DNA from: Paenibacillus massiliensis 2301065 = DSM 16942
GTDB taxonomy: Bacteria > Bacillota > Bacilli > Paenibacillales > Paenibacillaceae
NCBI RefSeq assembly: GCF_000377505.1
Contig: NZ_KB898185.1
Span: forward strand, 372,001-436,000
Direction: 5' to 3'
DNA: 64,000 nucleotides
Below, piece after piece: positions 9,072-17,864 of the stretch. A model generated the notes under the pieces. That model made no database searches. It was given only the letters and a program-made list of their open reading frames with translations, and was not told where the DNA came from. The translations under genes were made by a program, and so were the position numbers. How positions within the stretch are numbered: the first letter of the stretch is position 1; every line of letters begins with the position of its first letter.

Positions 9072-9935
9072 TTATTCCGCCTTACGAAAGCCGTACTTTT
9101 CCAACACTTGAAGTGCAGGCTCAGTCTGCAAGTAGTCATAAAATTGACGAGCGTCTTCCTCATGACTGGTGGCAGCAACGATACCGAGTGGATAGGTGAT
9201 TGGAGAATGAAGCTTGGAATCTACCGTCAACGAAATGCTGGTGTCTGTAGTGGACAGAGCATCAGTCTTGTATACGAAGCCTGCATCTGCATTACCTGTA
9301 GCAACGTACTGCAGCACCTGGCGTACATCCTTCGCTTGTACAAGCTTAGGCTCCAGCTCATCCCACAGCTGTTGATTCGTTAAAGCTTCCTTTGTATACT
9401 TTCCTGCTGGCACACTATCAGGAATACCAATCGCAATCTTTTTAATTGCATCTCCCTTCAAGTCATCCAATGTTTTGATTTCTACTCCATCCTTGGCTGG
9501 AACGACTAATACCAGATCATTTTCAAGCAGGGTCTTGCTGTCCTTCACCAGAGACTTCTCTACAAGTGCCTTCATATTGGAGGCAGAAGCGGAGATAAAG
9601 ACATCTGCTGGAGCACCTTGCTCAATCTGACGCTGGAGGGCTCCCGAAGCACCAAAATTAAAGTTCAGCTTCGCGTTTGGATGCTCTCCCTCATAGCTGG
9701 TCTTAAGCTCATTCAGGGCATCCGTCAGGCTTGCCGCTGCAGAGATCGTCAGTTCTACCTGCTGCTGTGCGTCTGGTGTTACTGTACTGTTCGTACTACT
9801 ATTGGCCGTCTGAGCTGCCGGAGTTGTTGACTCTGTCGGAGCGGATGACTCGGTGCTCTGTGCCCCGCAAGCAACCATCAGAAGCAGTGCACATGCAGTA
9901 AGCATACTGAACATAGTAGATTTGATTCGTTTCAC
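9072..9935 (-). CDS. modA: Molybdate-binding lipoprotein ModA
   Basis: 287 aa extracytoplasmic solute-binding protein. The signal peptide ends in a lipobox with the lipidated cysteine at residue 23 (LLMVAC), followed by a Ser/Thr/Ala-rich linker to residue 60. The mature domain starts with LTISAAASLTDALNEL, the ModA oxyanion-binding signature, and contains FGASGALQRQIEQGAPADVFISAS, the second ligand loop. GTG start behind GGGGGA. It delivers molybdate (or tungstate) to ModB. It is divergent from the regulator at 10214, and a palindrome lies between them. Confidence 0.95.
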   Translation of the reverse strand: MKRIKSTMFSMLTACALLLMVACGAQSTESSAPTESTTPAAQTANSSTNSTVTPDAQQQVELTISAAASLTDALNELKTSYEGEHPNAKLNFNFGASGALQRQIEQGAPADVFISASASNMKALVEKSLVKDSKTLLENDLVLVVPAKDGVEIKTLDDLKGDAIKKIAIGIPDSVPAGKYTKEALTNQQLWDELEPKLVQAKDVRQVLQYVATGNADAGFVYKTDALSTTDTSISLTVDSKLHSPITYPLGIVAATSHEEDARQFYDYLQTEPALQVLEKYGFRKAE

Positions 9936-9962
9936 AATTACATCCCCCGTTTAATCTTGTTT

Positions 9963-9982
9963 AGTTATAATTAGATATAACT
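9963..9982. promoter_or_regulatory. Perfect palindrome between modA and its putative regulator
   Basis: AGTTATA, a 6-nt spacer (ATTAGA) and TATAACT form a perfect 7+7 inverted repeat 28 bp upstream of the modA start. The arms resemble the TATA-rich half-sites of molybdate-responsive ModE boxes. The position fits an operator overlapping the modA -10 region, bound by the divergently encoded regulator. Confidence 0.6.
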
Positions 9983-10213
9983 TGTATAAATTCATAACCC
10001 ATTATAGCCATGAAGGGAATCCTTGTAAACTATTAACGAGCTCTATTCATATGTTCTATGCGACATTCCTTGAACGTCAATATAGAGTTCAGCTTTTTCG
10101 ATTTTTTCGTAGCCCCTGCTGTATCAACTGTTTTGGTGTACAATGGATATGACATGCGAATAGCACATCACAGAATTGTCACATTCCTAATATTTATTAA
10201 ATGGAGGTCTCTC

Positions 10214-11176
10214 ATGAATTCTCCTGTATCGTATACAACAGAGGAAATCGCCAAGCTACTCAAAATATCGAAGCTAACCGTCTATGATCTGATCAAAAAG
10301 GGAGAGCTCCCTTCCTATCGTGTAGGTAAGCAAATGCGTGTGGATGCCAGTGATCTTGAAGCCTATAAGCAGCGTTCCAAGAGCCCATCCCTCAGACAAG
10401 AATCCTCAGCTCCAGCCATTTCTGTAACTATTCCGTCACAGGTACTGTATGCAGCCCAGCCACAGGATTCCAATACAGCAGTTATTACGGGTCAGGACAT
10501 TAGCCTGGACATTCTTGCGAAGCATCTGGAGAGCCCACAAATGTCTATTCGCCCCCTTCGCTCCTACGCTGGCAGTCTGGACAGTCTGATCGCCATGTAT
10601 CAAGGCAAGGCCGATATTGTCAGCACCCATCTGTGGGATGGGGACAGCGGTGAGTATAATTTGCCCTATATTCGCAAAATTCTGAACGGCTTCTCCTATA
10701 TTGTCGTTCGCCTCTTATCCCGACAAGCCGGGCTTTACGTCCAGAATGGTAACCCGCACCATTTGCAGGGATGGAAGGACCTCGCACAACCTGGGCTTCG
10801 TCTGGCAAATCGTGAGAAAGGCTCTGGGGCGCGCGTCCTGCTCGAGGAGCAGCTTCGACTGCATCAGATCGACCGCACTGCCTTGCTCGGATATCAGGAC
10901 GAATCTGCTCATCATATGGCTGTTGCAGGTAAAGTTGCTTCTGGCGAAGCCGATGTCGGCATCGGGATCGAGAAAGCTGCCAGCATTGTAGGCTCGGTAC
11001 AGTTCATTCCACTTATTCAGGAGCAGTATGACATCGTCATGCTTCGCACACCCGAGCGGCAGGAATGGATTGATCATGTGCTGCAGGTTATTCATTCGGA
11101 TAGCTTTCGGCGAGAATTGGGAGCGATTCAGGGATATGACTTGTCCGAGTCGGGGAAAATTTTGCTGGAGACCTGA
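10214..11176 (+). CDS. HTH regulator with molybdate-binding-protein-like domain (YvgK type)
   Basis: 320 aa from the ATG at 10214, which follows GGAGGT by 5 nt; a 52-codon upstream extension has no such site. Residues 5-52 are an excisionase-type winged helix (TTEEIAKLLKISKLTVYDLIKKGELPSYRVGKQMRVD). From about residue 85 it has a periplasmic-binding-protein fold without a signal peptide, including SLDSLIAMYQGKADIVSTHLWDG and DVGIGIEKAA. This pairing matches the regulator beside yvgLM/modAB in Bacillus. It most likely senses molybdate or a related oxyanion in the cytoplasm and controls modAB. That role is inferred from context. A perfect 13-bp stem terminator follows 60 bp downstream. Confidence 0.88.
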   Translation: MNSPVSYTTEEIAKLLKISKLTVYDLIKKGELPSYRVGKQMRVDASDLEAYKQRSKSPSLRQESSAPAISVTIPSQVLYAAQPQDSNTAVITGQDISLDILAKHLESPQMSIRPLRSYAGSLDSLIAMYQGKADIVSTHLWDGDSGEYNLPYIRKILNGFSYIVVRLLSRQAGLYVQNGNPHHLQGWKDLAQPGLRLANREKGSGARVLLEEQLRLHQIDRTALLGYQDESAHHMAVAGKVASGEADVGIGIEKAASIVGSVQFIPLIQEQYDIVMLRTPERQEWIDHVLQVIHSDSFRRELGAIQGYDLSESGKILLET

Positions 11177-11235
11177 GTGATCGGGAGATTTTGATTTAAA
11201 TATTACTGGTCAGAAGTCATTGTTAGGATTTATGC

Positions 11236-11265
11236 AAAATGCTCAATCATTAGATTGAGCATTTT
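11236..11265. terminator. Bidirectional terminator between convergent genes
   Basis: AAAATGCTCAATC, a 4-nt loop (ATTA) and GATTGAGCATTTT form a perfect 13-bp stem. A/T tails on both sides let it act in both directions. The stop codon of the AraC-type gene lies inside the stem. Confidence 0.85.
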
Positions 11266-12130
11266 CAAGATAGATCCGTTTCATTCCATCTCTGAATTGG
11301 GTTGGGGACTGTCCTGTCCAGCTCTTGAATTGCCTTGAGAAATACAGCGGATCGGAGAATCCGCAAGAAGCTGCCACCTGCTCTACGTTAAGGCTAGTGC
11401 TAAGCAGCTCCTTGGCCTTCTCCATACGGATTCGCTTAATATACTGCTTGGGAGATAAGCCAGTCACCTGCTTGAACACCTTGGTAAAATGTGTCCGATG
11501 GTAGCCAAGTGAGGCTGCCAAATTCCCGATACATACAGGCATCATATACTGTGTTCGAAACCATCTGATCGCCTGTTCAACTACGCGTTCTGATTCTGTC
11601 AGGATTCTTGCCGAAGATGGGAGTCTGTCTGTGTTCAGGCGAGCAAACTCTGCCAAGAGTACACGGAACCAGCCGCCAGTGTCTAATTCAGTTGATACCT
11701 CCCCCGCTTGTTTAGCCAGACTCTGCTCAATGTGTTCATATATATAGGCCAAGCTATCCGAATCAGCACCTTCGATGACTGGATTTGCGGCTGTAATGCC
11801 AACCTTTGTGAGCATTTCCAGCACGGATATGCCCTGGATAGCGATCCAGCGGTAGGACCAAGGCTCAGACCCGTCAGATACATAGCTGAACAGTCCACCT
11901 GGAAAGATAACGAATGTATCGCCTTGGCCCACATAGTATGATCGTCCCTCCCACTCAAAAACACCATGACCATGGTCCACACTGTGAAGCAGAACATAGT
12001 CGTGAACAGCTGGACCGATCCTGTGATGAGGATGGGGCCTGGCGGCACCGGCAAACATAACATTCAGCTCAGGGTTAGACAGGTATGGATTAATATGTAC
12101 TCTGTACTCGTAGTGTTCCGGAGTCTCCAC
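11243..12130 (-). CDS. AraC/XylS family transcriptional regulator
   Basis: 295 aa. Residues 30-110 form a cupin-type sugar-sensing domain (HDYVLLHSVDHGHGVFEWEGRSYYVGQGDTFVIFPG). Residues 190-290 hold two helix-turn-helix motifs: IGNLAASLGYHRTHFTKVFKQVTGLSPKQYI and VEQVAASCGFSDPLYFSRQFKSWTGQSPTQFR. GTG start after GAGGAGG. It is divergent from the GH4 alpha-galactosidase with 169 bp between, so it probably activates that gene in response to melibiose or another alpha-galactoside. The substrate is inferred from the neighbour only. Confidence 0.92.
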   Translation of the reverse strand: METPEHYEYRVHINPYLSNPELNVMFAGAARPHPHHRIGPAVHDYVLLHSVDHGHGVFEWEGRSYYVGQGDTFVIFPGGLFSYVSDGSEPWSYRWIAIQGISVLEMLTKVGITAANPVIEGADSDSLAYIYEHIEQSLAKQAGEVSTELDTGGWFRVLLAEFARLNTDRLPSSARILTESERVVEQAIRWFRTQYMMPVCIGNLAASLGYHRTHFTKVFKQVTGLSPKQYIKRIRMEKAKELLSTSLNVEQVAASCGFSDPLYFSRQFKSWTGQSPTQFRDGMKRIYLENAQSND

Positions 12131-12230
12131 GATTACTCCTCCTCTGCCTTATAAGATGTCTCAAATGACCACTCATACGACAAATGTCCATATGTTGATT
12201 GCAATGTTCCATGCCCATCAGATCATTTCG

Positions 12231-12245
12231 CCTTTATAGTAAAGG
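12231..12245. promoter_or_regulatory. Inverted repeat upstream of the alpha-galactosidase gene
   Basis: CCTTTA-TAG-TAAAGG is a perfect 6+6 inverted repeat 55 bp before the start codon. It contains a TATAGT that could be the -10 box. It may be part of the promoter or operator; AraC proteins more often bind direct repeats, so the link to the regulator is open. Confidence 0.3.
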
Positions 12246-12299
12246 ATGTAAAAAGCATTATCAATATTGAGGCACTAAACATTAAGGAGGCTGAAACAT

Positions 12300-13601
12300 A
12301 TGGATAAAATCGTGTTTTTGGGCGCTGGAAGCACTGTTTTTGCCAAAAATGTATTAGGAGACTGCCTGCTCACGCCGGCTTTGCAGGATTTTGAAATTGC
12401 CTTATTTGATATTAATCCAGAGCGTTTGCGTGATTCTGAAACTATGCTGAACAACATTCGTACTACCTCCGGGAGCAAGTGTAGGATTAAAGCGTACACG
12501 GACCGCAAGGAAGCATTGCGTGGAGCCAAGTATGCCATTAATGCGATTCAGGTTGGCGGGTATGATCCTTGTACAATTACAGATTTTGAAATTCCCAAGA
12601 AGTATGGGCTTCGCCAGACCATCGCAGATACCGTAGGAATCGGTGGGATCTTTCGTAATCTTCGAACCATCCCGGTCCTGGAACAGTTTGCAGCAGATAT
12701 CCGGGAGGTCTGCCCTGATGTGTTGTTCATCAATTATACGAACCCTATGGCTGTCTTGACCAACTACATGAGTCGCCATGAAGGTATTAACACCGTTGGT
12801 TTGTGCCACAGTGTTCAAGTATGCGTACCGCATCTTTTTGAGGCTTTGGGAATGGACCCTGAAGGAGTCAGAACTCGTATCGCAGGTATCAATCATATGG
12901 CTTGGCTGCTGGAAGCCTCTCGTGACGGAGTGGACCTGTATCCTGAGATCAAAAAGAGGGCCATGGAGAAACAAAAGGAAGGAAAGCACCATGACATGGT
13001 GCGATTCGAGCTCATGCTGAAATTCGGCTACTATGTAACGGAATCATCTGAACACAATGCAGAATACCACCCCTATTTTATAAAAAGAAATTATCCTGAG
13101 CTCATTGAGAAATTCAACATCCCCCTTGATGAATATCCACGGCGTTGTATAGAACAGATTGACAACTGGACACGGATGAGGGAGGAGCTCGTTGGGAATG
13201 TAAATCTGGAGCACCAGCGCTCGCATGAATATGCGTCTTATATTTTCGAAGCGATGGAGACTAATATTCCTTTTAAGATCGGAGGGAATGTGCTAAATAA
13301 CGGACTTATTACCAACCTTCCCAATGAAGCCTGTGTCGAGGTGCCCTGTCTTGTGGACAGAAGCGGTATTGCCCCAACATATATAGGTGATCTTCCTCCT
13401 CAGCTGGCAGCATTGAACCGGACGAATATCAATACTCAGCTCCTGACCATTGAGGCTGCTCTAACCAAGCGCCGAGAGCATATCTATCACGCAGCAATGC
13501 TCGATCCACATACGGCTGCCGAGCTATCTATAGATGATATCGTTGCGCTATGTGATGATTTGATAGAAGCTCACGGTGAATGGCTGCCTGCTTATCATTA
13601 A
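12300..13601 (+). CDS. melA: Glycoside hydrolase family 4 alpha-galactosidase
   Basis: 433 aa, full length for GH4. It has an N-terminal NAD(H)-binding Rossmann motif (FLGAGSTVFAKN, residues 6-17) and the manganese/catalytic signatures INYTNPM (144-150), GLCHSVQ (C169, H170) and GINHMAW. GH4 enzymes use NAD+, Mn2+ and a redox step; the Cys-His motif is a metal ligand set. The CHSVQ form and the overall sequence resemble MelA-type alpha-galactosidases more than 6-phospho-glucosidases. AAGGAGG lies 9 nt before the ATG. It is a single-gene transcription unit ending at a strong terminator. No transporter is adjacent, so alpha-galactosides must enter through a system encoded elsewhere. Confidence 0.9.
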   Translation: MDKIVFLGAGSTVFAKNVLGDCLLTPALQDFEIALFDINPERLRDSETMLNNIRTTSGSKCRIKAYTDRKEALRGAKYAINAIQVGGYDPCTITDFEIPKKYGLRQTIADTVGIGGIFRNLRTIPVLEQFAADIREVCPDVLFINYTNPMAVLTNYMSRHEGINTVGLCHSVQVCVPHLFEALGMDPEGVRTRIAGINHMAWLLEASRDGVDLYPEIKKRAMEKQKEGKHHDMVRFELMLKFGYYVTESSEHNAEYHPYFIKRNYPELIEKFNIPLDEYPRRCIEQIDNWTRMREELVGNVNLEHQRSHEYASYIFEAMETNIPFKIGGNVLNNGLITNLPNEACVEVPCLVDRSGIAPTYIGDLPPQLAALNRTNINTQLLTIEAALTKRREHIYHAAMLDPHTAAELSIDDIVALCDDLIEAHGEWLPAYH

Positions 13602-13712
13602 TTTCATTCCTTGAGTAATATAATGATGTCAAACGGGACATGAGTGCTAAATGAAGATTGGCTACTAGAATGTCAATAGCCTGTAAATACAGCGAATGTG
13701 ACTAAACAATAG

Positions 13713-13748
13713 AAGCCGCTGATCTCTCTCGATGAGGATCAGCGGCTT
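13713..13748 (+). terminator. Terminator after the alpha-galactosidase gene
   Basis: AAGCCGCTGATC pairs perfectly with GATCAGCGGCTT (12 bp, 12-nt loop). The downstream tract is T-rich but the T run begins about 15 nt later. It lies about 110 bp after the stop. Confidence 0.7.
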
Positions 13749-14035
13749 GTACTATATCTATTATTTTTTCAACCTCAACAATACACTCTAGCCACACTAA
13801 TCATATCGCTTTTCAGTTGTCCGTGAATCAGCTATATTGCATATATCTCTATTAGGTCCTTAGCCCTCAAGTTTGTTCGTAGATGTCTTGAGAGATTGGC
13901 CAGACTCCTCCAGATCGATATCTAGAAACGTGCCAGTATCCATTCTGATGAAGTCCCTTCATGTAAAATGTAAAAATCCACTAACCATTACAGGTCTCCA
14001 CACTCATGAATCTGAACCCCATTGGTCTAACGTGC
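13749..14035. other. Non-coding gap between convergent genes
   Basis: After the terminator this stretch up to the aldo/keto reductase stop shows no ORF with a ribosome binding site, no repeat and no clear hairpin. I see nothing functional in it. Confidence 0.5.
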
Positions 14036-15010
14036 TCACCATGAATACGCTTCTGGTGCTGGTCTGCCTGGTCCAGGGAAAATCTCATTGAGCTGTGTCA
14101 GTACATCTTCACTCAGCTCAACCTCCGTGATGCGGAGAGAATCCTCGAGCTGCTCCAGTGTTCTCGGGCCGATGATCGGTGCCGTCACTGCCGGATTCGT
14201 CAGTAGCCACGCCAAGGCGACTACATCCTCCTTCTCACCTAACTCACGGCATAATGCCCCGAACCGCTCAAGCTGCTCACGATGTTGCTCCAGCTTCTCC
14301 GTGGAGCGCGCGCTACGAGCGCCGGTTCCTGCCAAAGCATTGCGTCCAAGCAAGCCTCCAGATAACGGGCTCCATGGAATAACTCCGAGTCCGAGTGACT
14401 GTGCAGCCGGAAGCACCTCTAACTCAGCTGAGCGTTGCAGAAGATTGTATAGATGCTGCTCAGAGACCAGTCCCAGGAAGTGTCTCGCCTTGGCTTCTGC
14501 CTGGGCTACCGCAATATGCCAACCAGCAAAGTTACTGGAGCCGATGTAGTCCACAGTCCCTTGTTGCACAAGGCCCTCGAACACACCCCACAGCTCGTCC
14601 CAAGAGACGTTGCGATCAATATGATGCATCTGATATAGCTCAATATGATCCGTCTGAAGTCGCTTCAGTGAGGCGTCCAGATGCCTTCTAATTTTGTACG
14701 CTGACAGGCCACGGTCTGCATTAGGACCGTCCACGTCATTTTGCATATCGCCATAGACCTTGGTAGCCAGTACCACCTTCTCACGACGGCCTCCACCCTG
14801 CTGGAACCAGCGGCCGATAATTTCTTCTGTCCAGCCTCTGCGGTCCCTTCCGTATACATTGGCTGTGTCAAAAAATTGAATGCCCGCATCTACAGCAGCA
14901 TCCATAATCCGAAAGGCTTCCTTCTCCTCTGTCTCCGGTCCGAAATTCATCGTACCCAGACAAAGACGACTAACTTTAAGACCCGACTTTCCCAGATAGG
15001 TATATTGCAT
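14036..15010 (-). CDS. Aldo/keto reductase
   Basis: 324 aa NADPH-dependent oxidoreductase with the TIM-barrel AKR fold. The catalytic tetrad is visible: D48 and Y53 (FFDTANVYG), K84 (LATKVYG) and H129 (QMHHID). The C-terminal cofactor loop APIIGPRTLEQLEDSL is also conserved. The sequence belongs to the YajO/IolS/tyrosine-auxotrophy-like group of bacterial AKRs with broad aldehyde specificity; the natural substrate is unknown. It is monocistronic on the minus strand. Confidence 0.92.
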   Translation of the reverse strand: MQYTYLGKSGLKVSRLCLGTMNFGPETEEKEAFRIMDAAVDAGIQFFDTANVYGRDRRGWTEEIIGRWFQQGGGRREKVVLATKVYGDMQNDVDGPNADRGLSAYKIRRHLDASLKRLQTDHIELYQMHHIDRNVSWDELWGVFEGLVQQGTVDYIGSSNFAGWHIAVAQAEAKARHFLGLVSEQHLYNLLQRSAELEVLPAAQSLGLGVIPWSPLSGGLLGRNALAGTGARSARSTEKLEQHREQLERFGALCRELGEKEDVVALAWLLTNPAVTAPIIGPRTLEQLEDSLRITEVELSEDVLTQLNEIFPGPGRPAPEAYSW

Positions 15011-15284
15011 GCTTGCACAACCTCCTGATCTTTAGTTAGAATAACTGCTAACATTCCCTATTCTACCTAATTTTTCAGCAACATGAAAGAAAGCGTGGTT
15101 TAGGCTTCTCAGAATAATAATCTGACGAGAGTTAATTAGAGGAACCTTACACCAAATTAATAACCCAGCCCTTGGAATGAGCTACTCTGCAAATCCCTCT
15201 CATATTCCTCTCTCAGCATGGACATGATCACCAGTGACTCATACTGTGCATTCTAAAATCAGATGCGCTACTATAGACGCTCTC

Positions 15285-16301
15285 TTAATACTTATCTACA
15301 ATCGCCCCCAATACGGCTCCTCTCACATAGCTATTTCCATTCAAAGCCTGCAACTCCTCGGCTGTTCCTGTCAGTACGACTCCGAGCAAGCGGACATCCG
15401 AAGCCACGGGAGCACTCTTGTCCTGTCTCAAATAGTCATAGATTTTGCGAAACTCCATATCCTCACGACCATCCTGCTGAAGCTGGCGCAAATTCTCTAT
15501 GAATTGAGCGGGTGCTGGCTTCACAATCCCCTCCCAATCGGGCCCATACCCGTACACCTGCCTACTTGATTCGGGGATACCATATTTCTGGACTCCCGAC
15601 GGCCCCGTAATGAATTCCAGCTTCTCCCTCTGCTTCTGATCATAAGTGTCCACCCAATACCACGCTTGAGTTAGGCCTGATGGCAGCATATTGACGACCT
15701 CCTCTGGCGTATAAGCCTGATCAAAGGATATCGCCATCTCGACAAGCTTGTTAGGGGATATCTCTGCCAGAGCAGGCAGATCATTCAGTATCTTGTCGTT
15801 ATAGTTGACACCTGGAACGTAGAAGCTCATTTCCCGCTGCCCATTAAATGGATTATAGCTGCGATAATATTCGAACTGATTGCTCTGCATGCGCGGATCT
15901 GGCACACTAATGCTGTTCTGTCCATATGAAATGCCACGATAGTCGTTACCGAGCGAGTATTCCAGCTTATCCGTATTCCACGGTACAGGAACACCCTCGA
16001 CTACTTTATAGCGATGGCTCTCCACTTGTAGAGTAAGCCATCCCCTTCGTACCTCACGGGAGGATTCGAAGAGATTGGCACCTTTGATTTGTAAAATGGT
16101 ATGCTCTCTCCACATTGCCTTTCCATCAATCCCATTCAGAAACTGCGAATTACCAATGATGGCAGCCAGCCCTACCACTACAGTTACTACTATAGATATC
16201 GTAATATTACGAAGCCACGTCATTAACTTGGCTTTCTTGATTAAGCTCGTGAGCTCTTGATCATCTTGCTTATTCCAGGGAGCTGTCATCTTACCATTCA
16301 C
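15285..16301 (-). CDS. Membrane anti-sigma factor (Sigma_reg type)
   Basis: 338 aa. A short cytoplasmic N-terminus (1-30, KQDDQELTSLIKKAK) is followed by one membrane helix (about 31-51) and a large extracytoplasmic domain of about 285 residues. This is the layout of anti-sigma factors with Sigma_reg_N and Sigma_reg_C domains; the C-terminal part contains MLPSGLTQAWYWVDTYDQ and RLLGVVLTGTAEELQAL, typical of Sigma_reg_C. The start codon overlaps the end of the ECF sigma gene by 11 bp, so the two are translationally coupled. It should hold the sigma factor at the membrane and release it on an outside signal. Confidence 0.88.
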   Translation of the reverse strand: MNGKMTAPWNKQDDQELTSLIKKAKLMTWLRNITISIVVTVVVGLAAIIGNSQFLNGIDGKAMWREHTILQIKGANLFESSREVRRGWLTLQVESHRYKVVEGVPVPWNTDKLEYSLGNDYRGISYGQNSISVPDPRMQSNQFEYYRSYNPFNGQREMSFYVPGVNYNDKILNDLPALAEISPNKLVEMAISFDQAYTPEEVVNMLPSGLTQAWYWVDTYDQKQREKLEFITGPSGVQKYGIPESSRQVYGYGPDWEGIVKPAPAQFIENLRQLQQDGREDMEFRKIYDYLRQDKSAPVASDVRLLGVVLTGTAEELQALNGNSYVRGAVLGAIVDKY

Positions 16302-16782
16302 CTCTGTACTTTTTTTGAAATTGCTTCCGTGCGCGAAACAAAGCAGACTTCACCTGATTCACCCTGATTCCTAGCAGGTCCGATATTTCCTGATAAGATA
16401 GCTCCAGCTCATACTTCATGATCAGAAGCTCCTTATAGAGTGGCAACAATTCATTCAGTGCCAGCTCAATATCTTCAAGCCTTTCTTGCTGCAAGACAAA
16501 CACTTCCGGGTCCTCATCCATTGCGGGTAATTCCAGTTCATCTACTGGAAGCACAATTCGTTTGCGACGACGACATAAGTCATAATAGCCGTTGATAGCA
16601 ACCCTATAGAGCCAGGCGCTCAGCTTTCGTTCATCAATTGAATCCAGATACAGCAATGCTTTATACACCGTATCCTGAACCACATCCTCCGCGTCGGCCG
16701 CAGGAGCCCCGAGACGAATCAGATAGTTGCGAATATCCTGCATTTTAGGCTGAAGTATGTACTGCAGTTGCCCGGGCTTCAT
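16291..16782 (-). CDS. ECF-type RNA polymerase sigma factor
   Basis: 163 aa. Region 2 covers residues 10-75 (DAEDVVQDTVYKALLYLD, LSAWLYRVAINGYYDLCRRRKR). Region 4 covers residues 105-160 (ELLPLYKELLIMKYELELSYQEISDLLGIRVNQVKSALFRARKQF). The length is standard for the SigW/SigM/SigV-like group. GGGAGGTG precedes the ATG. It is the first gene of a two-gene operon with its anti-sigma factor, downstream of an ECF-like promoter that suggests autoregulation. The target genes are unknown. Confidence 0.95.
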   Translation of the reverse strand: MKPGQLQYILQPKMQDIRNYLIRLGAPAADAEDVVQDTVYKALLYLDSIDERKLSAWLYRVAINGYYDLCRRRKRIVLPVDELELPAMDEDPEVFVLQQERLEDIELALNELLPLYKELLIMKYELELSYQEISDLLGIRVNQVKSALFRARKQFQKKYRGEW

Positions 16783-16805
16783 CCTGCACCTCCCTTCGTA
16801 TGTAT

Positions 16806-16832
16806 AACGATTCAGCTTTTGAAATGTTAGCC
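16806..16832 (-). promoter_or_regulatory. Candidate autoregulatory ECF promoter
   Basis: On the minus strand GGCTAAC, a 16-nt spacer and CGTTA lie about 25 bp before the sigma gene. The AAC (-35) and CGT (-10) cores at 16-nt spacing match ECF sigma promoters. A position directly upstream of a sigma/anti-sigma operon is typical of self-activation. Confidence 0.6.
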
Positions 16833-17018
16833 TTGTTCTATAAATAACTTTATAAATTCCACAATATTAATAAAAAACGCAAAAAGCCCCTTCCGTCAAT
16901 CCGCCTATAACCATGAACGAAAGTGGTCATTCCAATTTTCATTTCTTTTATTCATTTCTTTAAATGTTTTTCATGCATACCCACGATTACAGCAATCCAC
17001 TCGTTTTTGCCTGTGAAC
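16833..17018. other. Non-coding gap between the sigma operon and the PTS gene
   Basis: AT-rich at 16840-16875, probably the upstream part of the sigma promoter region. No ORF with a ribosome binding site was seen. It ends at the terminator of the PTS gene. Confidence 0.5.
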
Positions 17019-17064
17019 AAAAAACTGCCCTTCCCCTCTATGAATTTCTGAAGGAAAAGGCAGT
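17019..17064 (-). terminator. Terminator after the PTS EIIA gene
   Basis: On the minus strand ACTGCC-TTTTCC pairs with GGAAG-GGCAGT across an AT-rich loop and is followed by TTTTTT. It lies 70 bp after the stop of the EIIA gene. Confidence 0.8.
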
Positions 17065-17133
17065 CGATTCTATTTCAACTTCAACATGTTGTAAGCATAG
17101 GGCTCGTGCGCCTTGGCTACCTTTGCACGCTTA

Positions 17134-17643
17134 TTACCTCAGGTGCACAGTGAAGATACCACCTGTGTTCGCCGTCACCTTCGAATCCAGCTCCACCTGC
17201 CCGGTATCCACGCTCTCCACCGAATCCAGTCCATCCGGCACAATAACAGGACTCACCACTGAATATCCCGCCGCCTGAATCGCCTGTATATCAAATTCCA
17301 GGAGTAGCTGTCCTGCCGTAATTGAGTCTCCACTCTGGACATGGGCGGTAAAGCCGTTCCCCTTCAGAGCCACGGTATCCACACCCACATGAATGAGGAC
17401 CTGTGCCCCACTCTCATGCTCCACGATTACAGCATGCTTGCTCTTCTCCATCAGATGTGCGACCCTTCCATCAAAGGGGGCATAGACCTTACCCTCGGTT
17501 GGCTCAATTCCTACCCCCTGTCCCATATGACCCTGCGCGAAGGCTGGGTCAGGTACTGCCTTGAGGCTGAGAAGCTTACCTGTAATGGGAGACATGACCT
17601 CCAACTGCTCCAGCTTCTTTTTTCCCTTTAACCATTGAAACAT
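17134..17643 (-). CDS. PTS glucose-type EIIA protein (Crr-like)
   Basis: 169 aa from the ATG at 17643, which follows AGGAGGAG by 7 nt; the longer reading has no such site. It is a single-domain EIIA(Glc): SPITGKLLSLKAVPDPAFAQGHMGQGVGIEP, then KHAVIVEHESGAQVLIHVGVDTVALKGNGF. H85 in the IHVGVDTV motif is the expected phospho-acceptor and H70 the assisting histidine. It carries phosphate from HPr to an EIIBC partner. No EIIBC gene is nearby, so it is a stand-alone EIIA that may serve several sugar permeases or act in regulation. Confidence 0.93.
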   Translation of the reverse strand: MFQWLKGKKKLEQLEVMSPITGKLLSLKAVPDPAFAQGHMGQGVGIEPTEGKVYAPFDGRVAHLMEKSKHAVIVEHESGAQVLIHVGVDTVALKGNGFTAHVQSGDSITAGQLLLEFDIQAIQAAGYSVVSPVIVPDGLDSVESVDTGQVELDSKVTANTGGIFTVHLR

Positions 17644-17864
17644 TCCGAATCTCCTCCTAACCATCCCTGCTTCAGCTCCAAGACATCTCGCTTGTACGCT
17701 CATTCCCTTGGAGCTGGAAGCCGTTGTGATTCATTTATAGCTTATTAACCACATTTTGCGCTAGAGAAGCAGCATTCGGCGGCACAAGGTTATGGTGTAT
17801 CTAAGTTCTGCAGTAGACGTGACTATACTCAAATGAATTTTTTATACCAGGTGCAACACTGGTG

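Noticed and set aside
12402..12992. 196-residue minus-strand ORF inside the alpha-galactosidase gene
   Set aside because: Antisense shadow; no binding site and no recognisable protein features.
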